A DNA stretch of 7,855 bases from an uncultured Collinsella sp. Lineage in GTDB: Bacteria; Actinomycetota; Coriobacteriia; Coriobacteriales; Coriobacteriaceae. This document shows, in pieces, positions 1 through 6,187 of this stretch. The notes below the pieces were generated by a model. That model was not told the origin of the DNA and did no database searches. It saw nothing but the letters and a program-made list of their open reading frames with translations. The DNA lies in assembly GCA_900757385.1 (NCBI GenBank), contig CAAENO010000220.1, positions 1 to 7,855 of the forward strand, given 5' to 3'. The position numbers were made by a program, and so were the translations under genes. Positions within the stretch are counted from its first letter, which is position 1. Each line of letters starts with the position of its first letter.

Positions 1-426
1 AAAGGGATCGAGCAGCACGCCGGCGATAACCACAAAGGCCCATCCCTTTGTGACGAGGCCGGCCCAACGCGCGAAGAACGTACGGCCTTCAATCGTTCCG
101 AATCCTCCCTGGAAGGCAATCTCGCCAAAACCGATCACCATAAAAAGGAGCGTGGCACCGATGACCGTACCGGCGATCTTGTGTGATGCACTCCCCTGCT
201 CAAAAGCAAAAAAGTCCAGGCACATACCGACTGTTTTGCCAAACAGCGGGAGTGCGCTCAGAACCTCGGCGATCACCGTGGCCACGACGAGTTGTCCCCA
301 AAAGCCCGTGGGGCCCGTCAGATCCAAGCCAGGCGCCCCTTCAATGATGGGGAGAAACGCGCAGAGCAATAGCGGGTTAAAGAAGCCGTTGAGAATACCG
401 ATAACGCGCCTGACAGGTAACTTCAT
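1..426 (-). CDS. Integral membrane protein, function unknown (3' part beyond window edge)
   Basis: This reading frame starts with ATG at 426 and stays open for 142 codons to the window edge, so the C-terminus is missing. An AAAGG ribosome-binding site lies about 10 bases upstream. The visible part is very hydrophobic, with four likely membrane segments at about residues 8-28, 42-62, 84-104 and 121-140. The short polar loops between them include an acidic/aromatic stretch (about 70-77) and a Gly-rich loop (107-114). I do not recognise the family. It follows the MFS transporter in the same direction after about 100 bases containing a hairpin, so it may be the distal gene of the operon or a separate unit. 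The long plus-strand frame over the same bases has no membrane pattern or known motif and is a shadow. Confidence 0.72.
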   Translation of the reverse strand, partial: MKLPVRRVIGILNGFFNPLLLCAFLPIIEGAPGLDLTGPTGFWGQLVVATVIAEVLSALPLFGKTVGMCLDFFAFEQGSASHKIAGTVIGATLLFMVIGFGEIAFQGGFGTIEGRTFFARWAGLVTKGWAFVVIAGVLLDPF

Positions 427-450
427 AGCCGTAAGCCTTTCAAAGTCATT

Positions 451-486
451 GATAGACAGAGGGCCGCCGGCATATGTCGGCGGCCC
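451..486 (-). terminator. Hairpin after the MFS gene, possible weak terminator
   Basis: A perfect 9-base inverted repeat (GGGCCGCCG at 461-469, CGGCGGCCC at 478-486) encloses an 8-base loop. In the minus direction it lies about 40 bases after the transporter stop and is followed by TCTGTCTATC, which is only moderately T-rich. It could be a weak terminator or a 3'-end-stabilising hairpin ahead of the membrane-protein gene. The stem is certain; the function is inferred. Confidence 0.55.
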
Positions 487-526
487 CGATAAACCATGAT
501 GTGCGGCAAAGCAACTACTCGAGCGG

Positions 527-1726
527 CTACTCCGCCTCGCCGCCGGCCGCCATCTTCTCGGCCTCGGCAAGCTGGGCAGGGGTGAGTTTGCGATACTTAA
601 TGGCGCCAAAGACGACACAAGCCGCACAGACGATCATGCCGGCGATGAACTTCTGGTCAATCGTCGCACCAAACGGCGACGTCACGGCCTCAAACACAAT
701 GGGAGACAGTGCCATGCCAAAGTTGATGCCTGCCATGCCAATGGCAAGGTTAAACGCACGTCCCTCGGGGGCAGAGTTGCCGGCGGCAAAATTGCCCTCC
801 AACGGCACGTAGGTCTCCTTGCCCAGCGCAACGACAAAGCCCGCAACGCACAGCACCATAAAGGCGGGCGCAACCAGCGTCAGGCCCAGGCCAACGAGCG
901 TCACGCCCCACGCGATCGGCATAGCCAGGTTCTTGAACTTGGCAAACAGCGGACCGACCAAAAGACCAGCCGCAATACCGGCAACGGTCATAACGGTAGA
1001 GGCAAGACCGGCCTCCACGGTACCGCCAAAGCCACGACCTACAACAAGCAGCGAAACGTTGGAGCTGAAGAGCTGGAACGTGAGTACGAACACAAAGCTC
1101 ATGAGCGTGATAATCGCGACCTCTTTAGGCATATTGGCAAACACATTGACCTTGCGCTTGGGTTCAAGATGACCCTCGGGAAGGCAAACAGCCTCGATCA
1201 CGATGAAAATGATCATGATGAAGTACGCCGCATAGCTGTGGAACCACTCGGCAGAACCCAAGATGCCGGAAACCATCGTCCAGATAATGCCGCCCAGTGC
1301 AACAAAAGTGGAGTAGATGCCCATGACAAACGAGCGCTGCTTTCCGCCAAAGTAATCCGCGATAAGAGCGTCCGTTGAATTCTGCACGGCGCCGAGACCA
1401 AGGCCCATGACAGCAGAAGCCGCTAAGACCTGGCCGAGCGAGTCGTGGAACACAAGGACCGAGGCGCCGGCGAGCATCACGATAGCATGACCGACAAGCG
1501 TCGTCTTCTTCTTGGAAACGCGCGAAGCGAGCTGGGAAGACACGAGCATGGCGGACAGCGCCATCATCAACGGGATGATGCCGATGATCATCTGAACGGC
1601 AGCGATGTTCTCGTTGGGAAACGCCGCCGCGACAGAAGCCACGATGGGGACGGGCACCAACATGCCCATAATGCACATGGCGGCAGCATAAATGCCCACC
1701 AGGTACTTGATCTTGGTTTTATCCAT
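527..1726 (-). CDS. Major facilitator superfamily (MFS) transporter
   Basis: The 399-residue protein has the length and hydrophobic pattern of a 12-segment MFS permease. There are two six-helix halves separated by a charged cytoplasmic loop at about residues 184-200. The loop between helices 2 and 3 (about 65-78, SQLASRVSKKKTTL) is a degenerate MFS motif A with its basic cluster. The N-terminus is short and basic and the C-terminal tail is charged (Lys/Glu/Ala-rich). ATG at 1726 is supported by AAGGA six bases upstream. MFS proteins move small solutes by uniport, symport or antiport; the substrate cannot be read here. Its place directly after the phosphotransacylase and kinase genes suggests it carries the acid made by the pathway, its precursor or a toxic intermediate. 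A terminator-like hairpin separates it from the kinase gene, and no clear promoter fits in the remaining gap. Confidence 0.9.
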   Translation of the reverse strand: MDKTKIKYLVGIYAAAMCIMGMLVPVPIVASVAAAFPNENIAAVQMIIGIIPLMMALSAMLVSSQLASRVSKKKTTLVGHAIVMLAGASVLVFHDSLGQVLAASAVMGLGLGAVQNSTDALIADYFGGKQRSFVMGIYSTFVALGGIIWTMVSGILGSAEWFHSYAAYFIMIIFIVIEAVCLPEGHLEPKRKVNVFANMPKEVAIITLMSFVFVLTFQLFSSNVSLLVVGRGFGGTVEAGLASTVMTVAGIAAGLLVGPLFAKFKNLAMPIAWGVTLVGLGLTLVAPAFMVLCVAGFVVALGKETYVPLEGNFAAGNSAPEGRAFNLAIGMAGINFGMALSPIVFEAVTSPFGATIDQKFIAGMIVCAACVVFGAIKYRKLTPAQLAEAEKMAAGGEAE

Positions 1727-1743
1727 GATCCATCCTTACACTT

Positions 1744-1787
1744 AAAGAAAAGGGTCGGAGCGGCCAGATATCACCAGCGGCCGCCCC
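1744..1787 (-). terminator. Rho-independent terminator after the butyrate kinase gene
   Basis: In the minus direction a GC-rich imperfect hairpin (GCGGCC at 1760-1765 pairing with GGCCGC at 1779-1784, outer GGG 1752-1754 with CCC 1785-1787 and a bulge) is followed at once by TTTTCTTT. It starts 14 bases after the kinase stop, and its T-tract ends only 17 bases before the transporter ATG. The transporter must therefore depend on read-through or on a promoter overlapping the hairpin. Confidence 0.6.
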
Positions 1788-1800
1788 AAACACAGCACTA

Positions 1801-2913
1801 TTAGTCGTTGAATCCGGTGAACACGGGTTCTCCGCTGTACACGAGCGCTTCCTCGATACCATCGAGCACGCGGCAGGCGCCAGACGCCATCGCCTCGAGT
1901 TCGAACTCGCCGGGATAAGCCGACACGGGGGCGATCCAAGAGCAGCATTCCTCAATCGAGGCAACGAGCTCCTTGCTGTGGACCATGCCGCCTCCGAGCA
2001 AGATGCCGTCGACATCGCCCTTCAGCACACAGGCCATCTCGCCAATCCACTTGCAGATTTGGTAAACCATCGCATCCCAGGCACGAGCCGCGGCCTCATC
2101 GCCCGCGGCGGCGCGCTCGCACACCTCGATGGCATCGGACGTACCCAAAAGGTCGACGAAGCCACCGGTCTTCATGCAATGGGCGCGGGCAACGTCGAGA
2201 CCATGCTCAGCCGTATACTTCGCGACCTCGATTGCGGGGACCGAGCCACAGCGCGTCGGCGCCATGGGGCCCTCGCCGCCGACGATGTCGTTGCCGTCGA
2301 CCATCTTGCCCTTAAGGTGAGCGGAAATCGAAATGCCACCGCCGATATGACAAACAATAAAGTTGCACTCGTCATATGCGCGACCGAGCTTTGCCGCGTG
2401 ACGAATGGCAGTCTCTTTAAGATTAAGGGCGTGCAGGTGCACGTTTCGATACACGCCCTTAATGCCTGTCATACGTGCGAGGTCGCACAGCTCGTCGGTA
2501 TCGGGAGGATTCACCACAAAAGAGGGCTTTCCCGTCTTTGAGGCGAACTCATGGGCAATCTGGGGACCCAGCTGCGCCGGGTGCTGAATGCCGTTCGCAC
2601 CGATGCGGGCATGCTCGAGCATGACCTCGTTGATGGCATACGTGCCGCCGGGCAACGAAAGCAAGCCGCCGCCGCGACCGACAAATGCATCAAAGTCCTC
2701 GAGCTTCAGGCCCGCCTCCCCCAGTGCTCCAAGAATCAGATCGCAGCGATACGGCATCTGAGCCGAAACCCCATCGAGCTGGGCGAGGTCCTTCGCATCG
2801 TGCGCAACGTTCTTGCTGAGCTTGCACTCATCACCCTCAAAAACGCCCACCTTCGTGGAAGTGGAACCCGGGTTGACTACCAGGACGCGCCAGGGAGTCT
2901 TTTTATCGGACAT
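1801..2913 (-). CDS. buk: Butyrate kinase (acetokinase/ASKHA family)
   Basis: This enzyme transfers phosphate between an acyl phosphate and ADP, giving the free short-chain acid and ATP in the cytoplasm. The 370 residues match the usual length of the family. Visible signatures are the N-terminal phosphate-binding motif NPGSTSTK (14-21), GRGGGLLSLPGGTY (79-92), HIGGGISISAH (189-199), the GEGP-x-AP-x-R-x-G block (213-223) and the nucleotide-site LLGGGM (305-310) near the C-terminus. It is closer to butyrate kinase than to acetate kinase by the NPGSTSTK start and by length, but butyrate, isobutyrate, isovalerate or another acid could be the true substrate. ATG at 2913 has a full AAGGAGG site eight bases upstream. 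It begins three bases after the phosphotransacylase stop, the usual ptb-buk order, so translation is probably coupled. Confidence 0.93.
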   Translation of the reverse strand: MSDKKTPWRVLVVNPGSTSTKVGVFEGDECKLSKNVAHDAKDLAQLDGVSAQMPYRCDLILGALGEAGLKLEDFDAFVGRGGGLLSLPGGTYAINEVMLEHARIGANGIQHPAQLGPQIAHEFASKTGKPSFVVNPPDTDELCDLARMTGIKGVYRNVHLHALNLKETAIRHAAKLGRAYDECNFIVCHIGGGISISAHLKGKMVDGNDIVGGEGPMAPTRCGSVPAIEVAKYTAEHGLDVARAHCMKTGGFVDLLGTSDAIEVCERAAAGDEAAARAWDAMVYQICKWIGEMACVLKGDVDGILLGGGMVHSKELVASIEECCSWIAPVSAYPGEFELEAMASGACRVLDGIEEALVYSGEPVFTGFND

Positions 2914-2916
2914 ACC

Positions 2917-3924
2917 TTAAGCCTCCTTAAGCGCCTGGGCGCGCACGCAGCTCATCACCACGTTGCCGACGATCTCGTCGACGGGCGCAGAGCGCGAGCA
3001 ATCGCACACGATCTTCTTGAAGCCCTGAAGCATGGGGCCGTAGGCATTGGCACCGGTCAGATTCTGGATGATCTTGACGCCGATATTGCCCACGTTGATA
3101 TCGGGCCAGATGACCACATTGGCCTGTCCCGCAACAGCAGACTCGCGATGAACCTTCTTGGCCGCAACCCTGGGGTTAATCGCCGAATCAAACTGGAACT
3201 CGCCGTCGATGGCAAGGTCGGGACGGCGATCGTTGGCAATCTCGCGAGCGCGACGTACTTTGTCGACAAGCTCGTTATCCATCGAGCCGTCAGTCGAATG
3301 CGAAAGCAGCGCGCAACGGATATCCCATCCGGTCAGCGAGCGTACCGTTTCGCTCGACGAAATCGCGATCGAGGCAAGCTCCTCGCTCGTGGGGTCAACG
3401 CAAACGGCGGAATCGCCAAAAGCCAAAAGGCCACCTTCGCCGCCGTTCCAGTTGGGAATGTCGGCGATACCGCACGAGCTCACGGTGTCCACCCCGTCGG
3501 CAAGGCCGACGATGGTCTGACCCGCCAGGATGATGTCGCCCGTGGCGTTATCGATGCCGGCGAACATTACGTCGACATCGCCGAGCACCTGCAAAATCAG
3601 GGCGCGCTCAAGCGGACGCGTCATACGGCGCGCGGCGCCCTTGGGCTTAAACTTGCAATCCGGATGCGAAAGGTAGCGCTCGCAGCAGGCGGCGTTCGCC
3701 TCCTCGTCGGTCACATCGACAATCTCGATGCCGTCAAGGGAGATGCCGCGCTCATCGGCAAGCTCCTTGAGCTTACCGCCGTCGCCGACCAGCACACATT
3801 CGGCAAGATGCTCGGCGGCGATCTTTGCGACCGCCTGCATCATGGTCTCGTTTTCGCCCTCGGGAAAAGCAACGCGCATAGGCTTGGCGGCAGCCTGCTC
3901 GCGCAGGGTCTGCATCAGGTCCAT
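2917..3924 (-). CDS. Phosphotransacylase of the Pta/Ptb family (acyl-CoA or acyl-carrier to acyl phosphate)
   Basis: The family exchanges the thiol of an acyl thioester for phosphate, making the acyl phosphate used by the kinase encoded next. The 335 residues equal a stand-alone phosphotransacetylase and are longer than typical Ptb. Family marks are RVAFPEGEN (17-25), DPTSEELASIAISS (177-190), the GEFQFDSAI block (241-249), SAVAGQANVVIWPDINVGNIG (262-282, first and last parts strongest) and AYGPMLQG (294-301), then DCSRS (308-312). These are Pta-like rather than Ptb-like. The segment at 122-156, where classical Pta has a Gly-Ala-x-His-Thr-Thr type motif, instead reads FAGIDNATGD..., so substrate preference may differ from acetyl-CoA. 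GGAG lies nine bases before ATG 3924; an in-frame ATG three codons later is the alternative start. It starts five bases after the ACP stop and ends three bases before buk, a tight three-gene block. Confidence 0.87.
   Translation of the reverse strand: MDLMQTLREQAAAKPMRVAFPEGENETMMQAVAKIAAEHLAECVLVGDGGKLKELADERGISLDGIEIVDVTDEEANAACCERYLSHPDCKFKPKGAARRMTRPLERALILQVLGDVDVMFAGIDNATGDIILAGQTIVGLADGVDTVSSCGIADIPNWNGGEGGLLAFGDSAVCVDPTSEELASIAISSSETVRSLTGWDIRCALLSHSTDGSMDNELVDKVRRAREIANDRRPDLAIDGEFQFDSAINPRVAAKKVHRESAVAGQANVVIWPDINVGNIGVKIIQNLTGANAYGPMLQGFKKIVCDCSRSAPVDEIVGNVVMSCVRAQALKEA
2922..2928 (-). promoter_or_regulatory. Ribosome-binding site of buk inside the end of the preceding gene
   Basis: AAGGAGG on the minus strand lies eight bases before the kinase ATG. 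It is formed by the last Lys-Glu-Ala codons of the phosphotransacylase gene. A terminating ribosome would sit over this site, which points to translational coupling of the two genes. Confidence 0.8.
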
Positions 3925-3929
3925 GGCAG

Positions 3930-4163
3930 CTACTCCATCTCTTCGGCAGTGCGCTCGATAAGCTCGCCGATGGTCTTCATGACCATGACCTCGCGAACGG
4001 GGACCTCGGCATCGAGCTCGTTCTCGATCATGGAGGTCAGGGCGATCATCTTCATCGAGCCCTTGCCCAGGGTCTCAAACGTCGTCTCGGGGGTCACATC
4101 GCCATCGTAGTTGTAAGCGGACTTGGCAAAATCGCAGATCTGCTGAGTGAGTTCTTCGTTCAT
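3930..4163 (-). CDS. Acyl carrier protein with atypical Gly-Ser attachment site
   Basis: The 77-residue acidic protein has the size and helix spacing of an acyl carrier protein. Aligned with the family consensus LGADSLDTVEL, residues 32-42 read LGKGSMKMIAL, so Ser36 is the likely 4'-phosphopantetheine site. The conserved Asp before the serine is Gly35, and the normally acidic helix II carries Lys38 and Ala41. The following ENELDAEVP (47-55) and TIGELIE (64-70) fit helices II-III and IV. It would hold an acyl or ketoacyl group as a thioester in the cytoplasm. AAAGG lies about eight bases before ATG 4163. It heads the ACP-phosphotransacylase-kinase block, five bases from the next gene, and a terminator-like hairpin stands just upstream. 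The unusual site suggests a dedicated carrier rather than the fatty-acid synthesis ACP; the Sfp-type transferase further upstream is the obvious candidate activator. These roles are inferred. Confidence 0.85.
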   Translation of the reverse strand: MNEELTQQICDFAKSAYNYDGDVTPETTFETLGKGSMKMIALTSMIENELDAEVPVREVMVMKTIGELIERTAEEME

Positions 4164-4180
4164 GATGGTGCCTTTCTAAG

Positions 4181-4232
4181 ATAAAAAGAGGGGCGGCCAC
4201 GGCGGGCTGGAGACATGGGTCCCGCCGTGGCC
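4181..4232 (-). terminator. Long GC-rich hairpin between DUF35 and ACP genes, probably a leaky terminator
   Basis: A perfect 12-base inverted repeat (GGCCACGGCGGG at 4195-4206, CCCGCCGTGGCC at 4221-4232) encloses a 14-base loop. In the minus direction it is followed by GCCCCTC and then TTTTT (4187-4183). The T-tract starts seven bases after the perfect stem, so termination may be partial. Only 18 bases separate the hairpin's tail from the ACP ATG, so little room is left for a separate promoter. Confidence 0.65.
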
Positions 4233-4267
4233 TAAGAGAGGAATCGAATTGTTAAAAGGGTGAAAAC

Positions 4268-4690
4268 CTAGTCGTCAAGCTCAAACGTGAGCTCTTTGTA
4301 ACCCGGTCGATCGATGACCTTGGCATGGACACCAACGGTCTCGCCTGCCATGAGCTTGGCGCGGATCTCGGGGGCCTTCCTCTTGGTAATGCCGTAGATG
4401 ACGTAGGTGTACTGAGAACCCTCGTCAATATCGACGGCACCGTAGGCGTACTTGCCATACTCCTTGAGGTAGGGCTTGTCGTTCTGCGGACCAGGCAGGG
4501 TAAAATCGATCAGATGGCCGTGACCGGAAACCTGGACCCAATCGGTCTTGTGGTAGCCGCAGGCATTGCAGGCAAGGTGAGGCGGAAACTCGACGGCTCC
4601 GCACTCGGGGCACTGACGTGCCCAATAGATGCCCTCTTCAAGACCCGTGTAGAACTTCTTGACCACGGGCTCCATATCTTTGAGTTGCAT
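4268..4690 (-). CDS. DUF35 zinc-ribbon/OB-fold protein, thiolase partner
   Basis: The 140-residue protein has the two-part structure of the DUF35 family. An N-terminal zinc ribbon has four cysteines, C27-P-E-C30 and C41-N-A-C44, in CX2C-X10-CX2C spacing. An OB-fold follows from about residue 50 to the end, with the HGHLIDFT strand and the GETVGVHAKV segment. Proteins of this family bind acyl-CoA thioesters or bridge subunits beside SCP-x-type thiolases; known examples are the archaeal thiolase/HMG-CoA synthase complex, PhlB beside PhlC, and the ChsH2-type DUF35 domain beside Ltp2. Here it lies 38 bases after the thiolase gene, which supports a stable two-protein enzyme. ATG 4690 has AAGGAG seven bases upstream. 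It has no catalytic motif of its own. The family assignment is sure; the exact role in this operon is inferred. Confidence 0.9.
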   Translation of the reverse strand: MQLKDMEPVVKKFYTGLEEGIYWARQCPECGAVEFPPHLACNACGYHKTDWVQVSGHGHLIDFTLPGPQNDKPYLKEYGKYAYGAVDIDEGSQYTYVIYGITKRKAPEIRAKLMAGETVGVHAKVIDRPGYKELTFELDD

Positions 4691-4728
4691 GAGAATACTC
4701 CTTATGGGAAATCGAAAACCGCGGTCGC

Positions 4729-5994
4729 TTAGGCGACGGTACGAAGAATCTGGCAGCGCACATTCTGAGAACCGCCAAAACCGCGCAGGAAGGCCGTCTC
4801 AGGAATCTTCTTCATCTGGGTTGCACCGGCGACGCCGCGCATCTGCTTGACGGCCTCGACGATATCGGCGATACCGGATGCGCCATGAGCGTGGCCGAAG
4901 TTGCAACGGCCACCGTGCGGGTTGATGGGCTTATCGCCGTCAAAAGCGGTGCGGCCATCGATCGCATACTTCCAAGCCTCACCGCGCGGAATATAGCCGC
5001 ACTCCTCGGCCGAGACGATCTCGGAAGCCAGGAAGAAGTCATTGCACATAAACAGGTCGATCTCATCGGGGCTCACGCCGGTAAGGTCGTAGACCTGCTT
5101 GGCAGCAAGCTCGGTAGCCCAGTGCTCGTTGTGAAGCAGGCCGGCTTCGACGGCAGAGGCGCCCGTGCCCAGAACCTCGATAGGTGCATACGGGACACCC
5201 ATGGCTTTGGCCTTCTCCGTGGGCATCACGACAACAGCGGCGGCACCGTCGCATTTCTTCTCAAAGCCGGTAACGCGCAGGTACTGCGTAACGCGCGGGT
5301 TGTACATGCTCTTGAGATACTCGTCGGCGGTATCGAACCCAGCCGCCTTCGCATCCTCCTCGACCGTGGTCTCGTACCAGGCAAGGGGATTCAGGACGGC
5401 ACCGCGGCGAAGGCTCTTGGTAAGGCCGTTCAGGGCGTCATCGATCTGATCGGCAGTAAGGTCGTACTGCATCGAATACTCGTTGATCCAGTTGTCGAAC
5501 GACACGCCAAAGGCACCATCGAGCGGGCGACCATACGCGCGGTCATAGATCTTATCGAGCGAGGGAATCATGACGTCGAGCGTAAAGTCCTGGCGAATAT
5601 GCGAGGGCATGTGCTCAACGGGAAGGGTCGAAGCCAAATCGCAGGCACCCGTAAGGACGACATCGTAGGCACCGGAGGCGACTGCCATCACGGCCTGCTC
5701 AAGGGCGACGTAGCCCGTGCAGCAAGCCTCGGAATGATGGACGGAACCCTTGGCGCGAACGCCAAACCAATCGGCAACCTGCATGTTGGGGGTAATGCAA
5801 TCGCCAACGAGATAGGGATTGGCGCTGCCGTGATAGAAAAAGTCGATATCGCGGGGCTCAAGACCGGCATCGGTAATTGCCTCGAGGGCCGCATAGCCAA
5901 ACGCCTCGCCCTCGCCAATACCCTGGGTCTCGGGATGTTCCTCAAAATCCTTGAACGGGGTGCAGCCCACGCCTACAATCGAGACGCTGCGCAT
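4729..5994 (-). CDS. SCP-x-type thiolase (acetyl-CoA acetyltransferase-like)
   Basis: The enzyme should form or cleave a carbon-carbon bond in acyl thioesters. Counted from the chosen ATG (421 residues), the N-terminal strand is RSVSIVGVG. The nucleophile region EACCTG (89-94) puts the catalytic cysteine most likely at C91. The C-terminal block NPHGGRCNFGHAHGASG (358-374) holds the catalytic histidine (H368), and a Gly-rich FLRGFGGSQNV follows near the end. This is the non-specific-lipid-transfer (SCP-x) branch, not the classical dimeric thiolase. GHAHG replaces the common GHPxG. The chosen ATG (5994) has GGA six bases upstream and gives a normal thiolase N-terminus; a GTG at 6015 would add seven residues with a poorly spaced AGGA. 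It is the first gene after the control region and pairs with DUF35. Synthase, thiolytic and retro-aldolase roles are all possible. Confidence 0.9.
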   Translation of the reverse strand: MRSVSIVGVGCTPFKDFEEHPETQGIGEGEAFGYAALEAITDAGLEPRDIDFFYHGSANPYLVGDCITPNMQVADWFGVRAKGSVHHSEACCTGYVALEQAVMAVASGAYDVVLTGACDLASTLPVEHMPSHIRQDFTLDVMIPSLDKIYDRAYGRPLDGAFGVSFDNWINEYSMQYDLTADQIDDALNGLTKSLRRGAVLNPLAWYETTVEEDAKAAGFDTADEYLKSMYNPRVTQYLRVTGFEKKCDGAAAVVVMPTEKAKAMGVPYAPIEVLGTGASAVEAGLLHNEHWATELAAKQVYDLTGVSPDEIDLFMCNDFFLASEIVSAEECGYIPRGEAWKYAIDGRTAFDGDKPINPHGGRCNFGHAHGASGIADIVEAVKQMRGVAGATQMKKIPETAFLRGFGGSQNVRCQILRTVA

Positions 5995-6021
5995 GTTCTT
6001 TCCGAGCGTAACCACTGAATA

Positions 6022-6040
6022 TCACATCCTAATCATGTGA
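6022..6040. promoter_or_regulatory. Small inverted repeat in the thiolase leader
   Basis: TCACAT (6022-6027) and ATGTGA (6035-6040) form a perfect 6-base inverted repeat around a 7-base spacer. It begins 28 bases before the thiolase ATG. It could be an operator half-site pair or a short RNA hairpin near the ribosome-binding region. Function is a guess. Confidence 0.3.
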
Positions 6041-6066
6041 AGGTGTACGGAGTGATGGCGCAGTCC

Positions 6067-6107
6067 AGCCGCGAGCGAAGGTGAGAGAGCGCTCGCGGCT
6101 TTTCTGT
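6067..6107. other. Strong hairpin in the thiolase leader
   Basis: AGCCGCGAGCG (6067-6077) and CGCTCGCGGCT (6090-6100) form a perfect 11-base stem with a 12-base loop. Read on the plus strand it is followed by TTTCTGT, making a run of four Ts with the last stem base, so it looks like a terminator facing away from the operon. No plus-strand gene ends here. Read on the minus strand it is a stable hairpin in the 5' leader with no T-tract. It may block antisense transcription, stabilise the operon mRNA or both. Confidence 0.5.
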
Positions 6108-6110
6108 GCC

Positions 6111-6151
6111 GTCACACGTTGAACTACTGCAGTGGTTCTCTTGAACGTGAC
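6111..6151. promoter_or_regulatory. Candidate operator: 18-base palindrome within a larger inverted repeat
   Basis: GAACTACTGCAGTGGTTC (6121-6138) is an 18-base palindrome with a single mismatched pair. It is flanked by CACGTT (6115-6120) and AACGTG (6144-6149), and TTGAAC occurs twice in direct orientation (6119-6124 and 6141-6146). Size and symmetry fit a TetR-family binding site. It lies 127-144 bases before the thiolase ATG and just downstream of the regulator gene's terminator, where the operon promoter should be. A TAAACT near 6155-6160 on the minus strand is a possible -10, but no convincing -35 accompanies it. Confidence 0.45.
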
Positions 6152-6187
6152 TTTAGTTTACGAGGGGCAAGACAGGACGTATGGGAC

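Noticed and set aside
1164..1804. Overlapping open frames on both strands inside the transporter gene
   Set aside because: They are His/Arg/Asp-rich shadows of a hydrophobic transporter frame and lack ribosome-binding sites.
2551..4110. Plus-strand open frame of 519 codons across the kinase, phosphotransacylase and ACP genes
   Set aside because: It is antisense to three well-recognised genes, has no family motif and reflects the third-position GC bias of those genes.
5995..6015. GTG start that would lengthen the thiolase by seven residues
   Set aside because: The AGGA before it is about 11 bases away, while the ATG at 5994 has a better-spaced site and gives the usual thiolase N-terminus. 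It remains an alternative.
4885..6018. Plus-strand open frame of 377 codons over the thiolase gene
   Set aside because: It mirrors the thiolase codons, shows no motif of its own and would be fully antisense to a clear enzyme gene.
6022..6040. Reading the TCACAT/ATGTGA repeat as a CRP site
   Set aside because: The half-sites are in the opposite order to the TGTGA-N6-TCACA consensus.
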